This document shows, piece after piece, positions 33,713-42,439 of a stretch of 42,439 bases of DNA; within the stretch, counting starts at the first letter, position 1; the number at the start of each line of letters is the position of its first letter. The translations under genes and the position numbers were made by a program. The DNA comes from Acanthaster planci (lineage: Eukaryota; Echinodermata; Asteroidea; Valvatida; Acanthasteridae), in NCBI RefSeq assembly GCF_001949145.1, contig NW_019091610.1, positions 182,576 to 225,014 on the forward strand, in the 5' to 3' direction. The notes beneath the pieces were generated by a model. The model ran no database searches, was not told where the DNA came from, and saw only the letters and a program-made list of their open reading frames with translations.

Positions 33713-34300
33713 CATAGCAACATGTAGAGGGAACAGTCACCTGCCAGTGAGGTGTCACTACTACCTGTAACATCTTAAGCTCGGGTAGTTTGTTGTGAAG
33801 GAGGGCGAGGATGATCGCAATGTATTGCATGTTGTGAACCAAAATTAAGCAGTTCCAGGGTTTATTTGGCATGTTTGTATTTAAACTGGTAGAGAAATAA
33901 GTATACAGATTATAGGGAAGAAATATTTTCTAACTCGTAGGGTATTCATACCTAATGTTTACGGTTGGTATGTGTACAGTGACATCTCAAGAAGTCTCCT
34001 CAAACGACTCCGTATGTAAAAACTCAGAGTACTGAGATATTTTTTGGAAATATAATGTATGAGTAACTCGTGGTTTCCATATTTGAGCGTGCTCTGTGTG
34101 TTTATTGGTACATGAAATGTACAGATGTTGTGTACTGCATGGGAAAATGCCACTTAGGGCTATGATACATTGTCCAAAGTGGTATCCGGAAAGTCCAGAA
34201 ATGACTCTTTTGCTCTGTTCTGCTGTTCTGTGCTTTACGTAAACTTTACCGTGTGCATGAAGTCCTCTATTTACGTCGAAAATGTTACAGGACTTTTGAC
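33713..34300. other. Highly conserved non-coding block, copy B
   Basis: Partner of 21827-22420, with most of it about 95-97% identical. It lies about 1.1 kb upstream of the surviving leader exon, compared with about 2.6 kb in copy A. Confidence 0.7.
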
Positions 34301-35290
34301 AATTTTTTTTCTCCAAGTAGTATCATTTTGGGTTTATTAATTAATGTGTTTGCTTTGGACGAAGGGGATAAAGCTCAGGCAATGAAATAAGACCTGAAAT
34401 ATTTGTGTGTGCCTTCTGGCTTTACACAATTAATGTTTCATTGTTGATGGTGGGAAATATAGTTGTAGTTATAAGCATTATAATAACTATCCTCTAGAAT
34501 CTCTTTAAATGATGAACGTGTACATACATGTAAACCTCTGCTTTTTCTCGTTTTGACAACTCAGATTTTAAGAACAACAAAGCACAGCGGGGAGCTCTGG
34601 TCTTCTTTGACTGAGGAAATGGGCGAAGTGATAAAAGGGCAAGTGATCGATATTGCTGCAGATGAAACGAAACGTGAGCCGGGAACTGTGTGGAAAAAGT
34701 TTCCGGAAAATCCTTCTTCCTCTTGAGCTATTCATCACTTTGATTGTGACGATTAGGGGTTGTATAGGAAAAGAGGAATTTGTATAAAGCAGCCAATTAA
34801 AAGGGACAGCAGAAGCAATAATAGTATTTATATTTTCGGCACTGTAATATGCAGGGTTTCTTCAAATGTTGCAACCAGCGGGCCAATCATATTATGCAGA
34901 TAAGATAACCTTGCATCTGCAAATTTGTATAATGCTGGTACATGCCATGAAAGGACTTTGAATGACTTTAAAATTACCGTTCAAAGGCTTTCAGTGACAT
35001 ACTTAGGACTGTAAATGAGCTCATTGTTTGTCGCTGTTTTATTCTATGAGAAACAAAACGAAACAAATGGAAAAGATATGAAACAAATGGAAAAAGATAC
35101 CAGCTAGTGCATTGAAGTCTGTAAAGGCTTTGCAGTTCGACAAAATTCTAGTCGCAGCGTAAGTAATCTTTCCATGCAATGAAAATAATTATAAAGTCAT
35201 CCCCCTGGCTGCATATTTAATGTTTGAAATGAAGCCTACCGGTAATTACAGTTTCAACATTAATATTAAACGGCCATAAACACCCAATTT
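34301..35290. other. Duplicated upstream region of the leader-exon pseudogene
   Basis: About 80% similar to copy A around 22.4-22.7 kb, becoming patchy, with similarity regained from about 35205 (GCATA...AATATTAAACGG). No gene. Confidence 0.4.
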
Positions 35291-35403
35291 TCTCTTTGAT
35301 AGTTCAGAATGCAGTTTGGTGCGCAGACAACAACGTTTCCCTTTGACGGTTGCTCAATTCTCTGATGGTTGATTCAATTCGAGTGCGCGGACCTTTAAGC
35401 ACG

Positions 35404-35490
35404 ATGGTGACGTGCGCGCTTCTCTGTCTGCTACTCGCCTCTGGGGTTCTATGTAGACCCAGAAACATCGTTAAACTTGATTTCGATATG
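35404..35490 (+). pseudogene. Orphan signal-peptide exon of the secreted-protein duplicate
   Basis: A 29-codon exon, MVTCALLCLLLASGVLCRPR..., the same length as exon 1 at 25022 and with the same ATATG|GTAAAAA-type donor. It matches at 64 of 87 nucleotides and 15 of 29 residues. The leader remains a good signal peptide. No counterparts of exons 2-4 exist downstream: homology breaks in intron 1 (about 35690) and resumes just after the position of the stop codon (36973). The TATA/octamer region is also missing. It is probably a dead duplicate, although splicing to unrelated downstream exons cannot be excluded. Confidence 0.75.
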
Positions 35491-35699
35491 GTAAAAATTT
35501 AAACAGCTTTTCCTTTGTTACAGAAACTGTAGGTGGTGGATATGCTATCAGTTCATGGGAGAGTAGGTTTATCACACTTCTGATTGTTTTGCAAATAGCC
35601 TTCTTTCCGGAGTTCTTGGTAATTGGAGACCAATTGTTTTGCTGACAAAAATAATCTTGGTGTTTAATATGTACCGCGATTTGTCACAAAATGGTTCTC

Positions 35700-36972
35700 C
35701 CTGACTGACCCACACATTCTGATTACTGCCATTTACAGTGGCGCATCGTCGCATTTTGGCACTAAGCCTATCCATGTAGTGTCTTAGAGGGCGAACAATT
35801 TGAAAGAGGCGCCCCTTTGAACTGTCGTTTAGTTTGGAAGAGGGGATTTTAATCTACCCGGAAAAAGAAATTGAAAACGAGTATTGTGTAATGATTTATT
35901 GTACTTCCGGCGAGACACAGTCGAAGCACAGAGTATGGTCCGAGTAACTGGGACACTAGAACTCTTTTTGTCCCTACATTATTGAATTTCCACGTAATCA
36001 CATTGTACACTGTAATGGTCGGGTACCATGGACAAGTCAAAACGAATGCACAGTTTTCAGGAATAAAGGAGGCACCCCGCTGTTGAGTTGGTTGGATATG
36101 CACCTTAAGCATCTTCAGAACTTGGGGATAGGAAGAACAGCAGGCCTAGTGAGCTAACTCTTTCTAAAAAGTGAAAAACTGTGAGAAATGAGTGTGAGAA
36201 ATGAGTGTGAGAAATAAAGTGAGAAAAATACTGCTGAAAAAAAGCTCTTGATAATGGTAAAGCGACGATGCGACGATGCAACGATATGACGATGCGCCGT
36301 AGTAAACGGCAGTAATGGAATTCCAAACCAAGAATAGTTAATGTTTCTGCAGCCATATATGCTGGTATATGCTGCGCTATCGTCGTTCCCAATGGAAGTG
36401 GCAAGACACGGCTCATTTTCAGTTCGGCGTTTGGCGGAACTGCGGCGCTATTGCCGGGCTATTGCCACACTCATCTGAATTAAGTTCGACACGGCAGAGG
36501 CACGGCGTCTAGAATTGGCCTTGAAGGCTGATTCCTACATCGACCAAAAGCAGAAGAGAAGCATTTTTTGACGTCATGAAGCAGTAGCTGCAGATAAGTT
36601 TGATCGAGTCAAAACTTAGGTTCAATTTTTGCCATGTCTTAACAGGTGTAGCAGAAAGTGATAAGCCATTCTTTTTAATTTTTTAATTGCTCTCCCTGGC
36701 GTCAATAGCAGCGAGCCAACCCGCGCATTTGTATTGGGCTCGGTAAAATGGCCGCTGGTTGGCTTCTATTTCATACAAAGGCGTTGCAAGTCCATGGTTT
36801 TTTTTGTACATGTCCGTGATAAACGCGCGTTCTACTCCGTTGCACGGGCGTCTTATAAAATGTCTGGACTAGCTACAGCGCGTGCGCTGTGGCTGACTAG
36901 CAATGCTCCGTAATAGTTGTCAACAGACTCCAGTCTGCGATGAAAGACAAAGACGAAGGAAAGAGGTCCACG
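35700..36972. other. Unrelated segment replacing exons 2-4 in copy B
   Basis: No similarity to copy A and no recognised gene. It contains a 13-bp tandem repeat (36181-36227) and a GCGACGAT repeat (36261-36298). ORFs here, including one of 103 codons on the minus strand, are read-throughs of these repeats. Confidence 0.55.
36181..36298. repeat. Two short tandem repeats
   Basis: GTGAGAAATGAGT is repeated about three times (36181-36227). An 8-9-bp unit, GCGACGAT, is repeated about four times (36261-36298). Confidence 0.8.
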
Positions 36973-37555
36973 CTGGGATGGAGGCAGATTGGAGCGAGTT
37001 CAAGCAACCACCATTTCGGAACTACTGGCCGATTTTGCTTGGTACCCTGGGTGTAAAGAGTGTTCAGGTTACCATGGAAAAGAGGGGTAGACTGAAGTTT
37101 GTCGCTTGAACTCATCGCTGATACTCTATCAAGAACTATCTATAGAGAGAGTTGCGACAATTTAACATTAGAAGCCATGTTGATTCCACTATGAACGAAA
37201 TAGTCCATCACCCAGCTGATAAAACGTATGAAACGTCAGCGTCCAGCTGAAGTACCACTTTGTCAATATATTTATTTAATTGATAACGGCTATGTTCGAA
37301 ACGGGCTCCTAAACCTACGGCTAGGTCTATTGTATGCACGTCTTGCCATATTTCCAATGGAGTGAAGACCTAGACCTAGCTCTAGGTAACAGACTTGGAT
37401 GCAGATTCCTAAAAAGCTGAACACATTTTAACTTGGGCGGAAATTCACTGGATTCTTTTTTGGTGACATCAAATTTGCTTCCTTAGGCATTCGTCTGCAG
37501 GTACAAACAGGCCTTTAAGTACCTGACTTTTTGCCAAGTCGGTAATAAGCCTTTT

Positions 37556-37908
37556 GCGAGTTAAACTTGAATAAAATCTGGCACACTAAGTTTTAAATCT
37601 GCATAAATTAACATAACAATTCTAATTGTCCATACTAAAAACACTGTTGCTATACCTCGTGATTAGGAGCATTCTTTTGCTCAGTGACATAAGAGACTCC
37701 TTGCACCGATACGCTGTTTTCAGTGGATTAAACAAGGGCGCAACAGAACAGTCCATTCCAGAGATGGTGGTCGCTAAGCTTGCCCTGAATCACGAGGTAT
37801 AATAGCAACAGTGTTTTAAGTCTGGGGAATTCAAATTGTCATGTATAATGTGCAATCAGATAACTCAGTATACAGATTTTTATTCAAATTTAACCCGCAA
37901 AAGGCTCA
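37556..37908 (+). mobile_element. Palindromic-ended element, copy 3
   Basis: 353 bp, same orientation as copy 1. Copy A keeps the empty site: GGTAATTGATTAAG (about 27971-27984) against GGTAAT|element|ATTGAGTAAG here. The insertion therefore postdates the duplication. Confidence 0.82.
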
Positions 37909-39800
37909 TTGAGTAAGTTTCCTACATGATCCACACTGTGCACCTAAACATTTGCGCTGGAGCGTTGATTACCTTGGTTGCCTATCCAGTTCAGTCGAAA
38001 CTCGGTATAATCACACTGATGTTTTTCGACTGAAGTTCAGAAACACGACTATCTAACGACAAGCTCATGGACTGCTAGTCGTGCGCAAAAAGCCTTTATA
38101 AGGAAAAAAACTGGGCGAACCGCTAGATGGCGGTGTGCAGAACTGTCCAATGGTTAACCGCCAACGATGCCTCCATTTGTACCAGTTGTAACTACGTGCT
38201 CTCACAATGTATTCCCGTTTGGTTCACAGGGCCTGCTACCTCTCCAATATTAAGGGTTAATACCAACACTTATTTGATTTCCAAGGATGTGTCGTCAGGG
38301 AGAGGTTAAGTTTCAGTTATGGGTTGTTGCCCTTAAACTGACATGTATTCATAGCACTTTGGGCTCAGTATTTTCCGAGAGATAGAGAACTTTGTGGATT
38401 TTTTGCGATCTCTTGAACAAAACTGAGCACACAGTGTTATGATAAACGTCAATGTAGGAGCAAAAATTAATAAATAATTAATAAATTAAAAAATTGTTGA
38501 GTTTATTATGGCTGCATTTTACTCGACCTTTAAGATTTACCCTTCAAAAAATGTTGGCAAAAAATGTGCTAAGTCTTGCGCGGAGCGACTGTATCCAAGT
38601 AATGGGTCAGAGCTCAGTGCAAAAGTTTTATAATGTCAACCACCATCGGCCGAGGCCATAGCTTGTGACCCGTGATAGCGTTACAGTGGGCATCGGAATT
38701 GTCTATAGACCGTTTACTAACTTTGCCCTGTCAGTTGGTGTTTCTTCTAAATAATGTGTATTGTAGACATCCAACATTATTACAAAAAACTCCTCTTCAG
38801 TGAAAAATTGTCTTGTGACGGCCCACAATCTGGCAAGGACTGACAACGGACTAGAAATAAAAAATGGTGAAGATATTTTTCATTTAGCACTTTTTATTTT
38901 TATGAATTTTAAATCTATAGATCTTTGGGAGTGGGCCAAGTCATGCGCATTTTTGTAGTTATACCTAACTTCCGGTTCATTATTTACAAAGACGGATTTT
39001 TCGGTGTTTCAAATAAGAAAATGAAATCAGTCAATAGCATTGGTGAAGGGACACGTATCTTGTAACCTTTACAGTGCATTAAAGGTTCAGAGGGATTTGA
39101 ACGAGTTGTGCGACAGTAGAATTGAAGCAAGATTTTAAACGCAGCGAATTGAAAAGTCCCCTGAATAACTTTTTGAAGGGAAACAAAGTTGGCCTTTTTT
39201 TCTGATAACCACTGGAAAACGGATTGAAACAGAAACGGGGCTGGCAGGAGTTCCATTTCCGCCTACTCCTCGCCGGGGAAATTATCTACGTAGCAAATGT
39301 TAAAGCAAACAAAATTTACTGTAGAACATTTTCAGAGTGCCTTAACACTAAGACCCTTTCGTGGTGTGTTACAAATCGATACAAGTTTATTTTTATCTCG
39401 AAGAGAAACATTAATTCAAAGACTAACTTTAGAGGAAATCTCGGATCCCATTGTTGTCACACCGGAATGCTTGTGTTTCATCAAGTACCCCCTCTGTAGA
39501 TACAATAATGAAAGGTCAGCGCCTCGCTGGATCGCACGCTCCAGACCTGCTGCAGTAATGTAATGACGGCTGACCTTTTGTCGAGACGATCGATGCGATA
39601 GGCATTGCCTATTCTTAACGAAAATACACTAACCGAATCCTTGACAGGAGACCTTGCATCTGTAAGAATAAAGCCAACTTAGTTTGATTTCGTAAAATCA
39701 TTTCATACGTCTATAAAATACAGCACAATATGCAACTGTGGAAACGGAGAAATAAGACGTTTTACTTTCTAAAGAACAAAGCGTGGAAGAGAACGTATAA

Positions 39801-41486
39801 AAAAAACCCCAAAAAACAACGGCAACTATAACTCTGTGGAACCAGAACGTTGATCGCTGGTGGCGCACTTCCAGAAGCCCTTGAATTGCAAAAATAAGGT
39901 GCAATTATTCAACAGTTGCGATTGTTTCTAGATAATGTTTTGCAAACTCACCTCCAAAACAAAAAGCCTTTGTAGAAATGGTAACCAGGGTATTAATTTC
40001 TCAAAATGTAAATTGTATTTATTTTAATTGTTGCAAGAAACAATGATCTTTCAATTTCGGAAATTAGGGGCTTCCCTTTCATATGGTTCACAGAAACAAT
40101 TTAGGCTTGCGACGTCACCTGCATTTAAGGATTCTTTATTCTTTTGATGTAGCAAGCTCACATCCGCTAGACTGGCTGTGCAAAAGTGGAACCAATATGC
40201 AAAAGAAAATTTAAAATTAGTATTTTTGTCGAAATTTGATTTATAGGCCTACATGCCCAACAATTGTTGATGCTGGCAAGGGAACCCCGGCCTAAAACAA
40301 CGAAATGGGTTTTCGTTGATTTCGGTCAATTTGTAATATATTTCAGAACACCCCCCCCCCGTTTGGTCACAGGATTGTGGAGGTTGCCGGAGCAAACGAT
40401 TCCCAAAGAATCGGAACGCAGATGTATTGCGAGCCGACATGGCTTAAGAGCGAAGCTAAACGGTGGTTTAAGGTATATTTATCGTTTGTTCTCAATTTTG
40501 GCTGTTGGGGAGTTATTGTTATTATCACCAAAAACTGGGTGAAGATCCTTCCCTTCGGTCAAACTTAGGAATTAACGCCCATGCCGTATTAAACCGGATG
40601 CACTGGTACAACGTTGCTCGTAACTTCAAATACATGATAAAGTAGTGACAAACTAATCGATGTCTGCAGAATCTGGCAGTCCACTGTCCCCGACAACAAA
40701 GGAAGAATCTTTTTCGATCCGATTCCTTGGGTTTATTTCGTTCTGCTACGACCAGCCATTCGCAATAAATCCTTCAAGCCACAGCGATCAAAAATATTGT
40801 TACAGGTGATACTAATTGTTATTTGCTTTATATTTTAGAACTACATTTCCAGCCCGAGTTTGAAGGTTTTCTAAAGCATGCCTTGAACAAGCAGGTTCTG
40901 CTTCATTACTTATCTCTGAAGTCTTTTTGGTCCGTTTTCTCATATTTACCAAATGATGGAAAAAAAACCTTGAAAATGTTTACCAAGAGTGAATCCATTG
41001 CACAAAATCTGAATCGATCCGCTCCCTGTACTGCAGTCATTGATGCCTTCCCGTTGTTCTGGCTCAGTGACAGCTGCTCCTTTCCTTGTCATTAAAGTTT
41101 GTCAGTATACACCTTGGTGGCGAATACCACCAGAGCACAGGAGAGTTTCATTTTGCCACTCGTCTCCTGTCGTACTATGAAAGAAACCAGTCGTCCGTAT
41201 TTAATGCCGTATCAGCAGGAAACGGGAAACAAACCACTGAAGAGCAGTGGCCCGTGTCCTGGTTTGGGTAGATGCGTTGAATGCAAGGTACACTGGTTAC
41301 ACTAGTATGGTGCACATGCAAATCCACTTTTAAAAAGCCGACAGAAGCGTGTTGAATGGGCACATATACGGCAGTGTAGTCGCGCACAATGGCTAATAAA
41401 TACCTAGCGAGGAAATTCAGTGAATCCACGTCGAGGTGAAAAAAACAACCGCCAGCCATCACTTTACCGGGGAAACAGGAGCAAAG
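39801..41486. other. Intergenic, nothing recognised
   Basis: No supported gene. An ORF at 40823-41095 and overlapping ORFs at 40249-40568 lack family or splice support. A poly-C tract lies at 40351-40360. The last 200 bp may hold the promoter and 5' UTR of the following gene, but no TATA box is evident. Confidence 0.4.
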
Positions 41487-41664
41487 ATGGCGACGGTCAA
41501 CCCGATCAGCCAGGAAGAGAGGTTTCTGACGGCGGTACGGGACGGCGATGTGAGTTACGTGGAGCAAGTGTTGGAATCTAAGCATGAGACCGGCCTGGAT
41601 ATCAACCAGAGCGATCGGAACGGCAAGTCTGCGCTCACACTGGCCGTGTTACAGGGAAACCTAC
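41487..41664 (+). CDS. First coding exon, ankyrin-repeat protein, TRPC-like
   Basis: The ATG at 41487 has a strong context (GCAAAGATGG); an in-frame upstream ATG at 41436 has a weaker one. The frame gives MATVNPISQEERFLTAVRDG, then DVSYVEQVLESK, then LDINQSDRNGKSALTLAVLQ and GNL, and ends in a phase-1 donor C|GTGAGT at 41664/41665. EERFL-x-AV-x-x-GD-x-x-x-V-x-x-x-LE followed by D-x-N-x-x-D-x-x-G-x-x-AL-x-LAV is the N-terminal ankyrin pattern of TRPC cation channels. Other ankyrin proteins remain possible because only one repeat and a half is visible. The remainder of the gene lies beyond the window. Confidence 0.65.
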
Positions 41665-42439
41665 GTGAGTATATAGCGGACGGAGGTGGTTTTGTCACCC
41701 TCCAAACTTTGCTGGTGTGATGGTACATTTTGGGTTCGACCCTTTCCATTCTTTACTTTGAAAACAGCTTATTGAAGGCATGTAGGAAATTGCTGTGCGA
41801 CTAATTCATTCTCCACTGTTGTTGGTCTGCTTCTTGATGAGAAACTTGAAGTATGGCAAATACCGTAAAGAAAAAAAGTGGAGGCAGGATGCTACTTTTT
41901 ATTTTCAAATGCCTGTGGCAGAGTAGCTTTATTATTCGAAACCACCATTAACCCAGTTCAACGTGGATATCAAAATGAATTAATTAAAAGTGGCTTGCAG
42001 GTATAAGCCAAAGTGTGCTTACATATATATGCAAACTCCTGAGTCTTATTTATCCTCTAGGATGGAAGTTACTTACAGAAGGGTCTTATAGTAACTGAGC
42101 CTTGTACGAAAAGGCGCGTGATGGACTGCATTAGAAAACGTGATCATTAGGACTACAAGAGAACTGTCTGAAACTTGAAACGCGGCAGAACAGACTGGAC
42201 CTCAGTGAATATTGGGACAATTTGCTGAGTTGCTCGCAATATTCCTGACATGTCTTTGACATACCGGACAAAGTTGTTCGTGACTGTGTTCATAGCGGTC
42301 GATTTGCGCAGAACATGATAACAAACAACATGAACAGCAGATGAAGAATCTCCACACGACACCGCGTATTTTCATCAAGTTGCCTTGTTAAAGGCTGCAG
42401 GCACTTTCAAGTCGCGTGTCTAATCAAAAGGGTTGGAAA
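41665..42439 (+). other. Presumed first intron of the ankyrin/TRPC-like gene
   Basis: Begins with the donor GTGAGTATAT. No second ankyrin exon was recognised before the window ends. Confidence 0.5.

Larger units (their letters stand above)
32035..39800 (+). repeat. Segmental duplication, copy B
   Basis: Direct copy of 19075-29860, shorter by about 3 kb. It lacks the PPPY last exon and its 3' region, the SINE near 23.4 kb, the hairpin and MITE at 24.4-24.7 kb, the TATA/octamer stretch, and exons 2-4 of the secreted-protein gene. It gained palindromic elements at 32670 and 37556 and an unrelated segment at about 35700-36960. Confidence 0.88.

Noticed and set aside
36105-36416. 103-codon minus-strand ORF
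   Set aside because: Produced by reading through two short tandem repeats with no stops; no family similarity.
39224-39563. Overlapping + strand ORFs of about 90 codons
   Set aside because: They cover the end of duplicated DNA. The copy A equivalent (29650-29860) does not keep the frame open, and no splice support was seen.
1-42439. CRISPR arrays, bacterial operons, ribosome-binding sites
   Set aside because: No regularly spaced repeats, no long ORFs and clear spliceosomal introns; the sequence is eukaryotic.

Overview
The window looks like eukaryotic, metazoan nuclear DNA. Coding is in short exons with GT-AG introns, there are no bacterial-style ORFs or operons, and non-autonomous transposons are dense. 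Abundant TACATGTAC and TAGGCCTA palindromes, many short inverted-repeat elements, tRNA-derived SINEs and a death-domain fragment are typical of an invertebrate deuterostome (echinoderm, hemichordate or cephalochordate). That assignment is inference, not proof.

Layout. 1-11.6 kb is mostly transposon-derived: a hAT-like MITE with an 8-bp target duplication (305-767), two LINE reverse-transcriptase relics (about 7.7-8.26 and 9.19-10.16 kb, + strand) and a LINE endonuclease relic on the other strand (about 10.4-10.9 kb). A possible bidirectional first-exon region lies near 7.0-7.3 kb. 11.6-20.2 kb holds the 3' part of a spliced + strand gene. Four exons (16564-16671, 17231-17365, 18695 or 18710 to 18967, 19983-20191), all joined in phase 1, encode an unrecognised single-pass membrane protein with a lysine inside its transmembrane helix and two PPPY motifs in its tail. 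A CRE-bearing region at 11.64-11.91 kb might be its promoter.

19.1-39.8 kb is a direct segmental duplication. Copy A (about 19.08-29.86 kb) and copy B (about 32.04-39.80 kb) are separated by 2.2 kb that contains a death-domain-like fragment on the - strand. Copy A carries a complete four-exon gene (25022-27036) for a 162-residue secreted, cysteine-rich protein I do not recognise, with a TATA box and an octamer. Copy B keeps only its signal-peptide exon (35404-35490). The TATA/octamer stretch and everything from intron 1 to the stop codon are missing or replaced, and the last exon of the PPPY gene is missing from copy B too. A non-coding block of about 590 bp is about 95-97% identical between copies, while the shared coding exon is only about 74% identical.

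A palindromic-ended element of about 355 bp occurs three times (16714, 32670, 37556). The duplication supplies empty sites for two of the insertions, so the insertion chemistry can be read directly: AATT becomes AAT...ATT. The window ends with the first coding exon (41487-41664) of an ankyrin-repeat protein resembling the TRPC channel N-terminus.

The candidates for something undescribed are the secreted cysteine-rich family with its decayed duplicate, the PPPY membrane protein, the over-conserved non-coding block, and the palindromic element.
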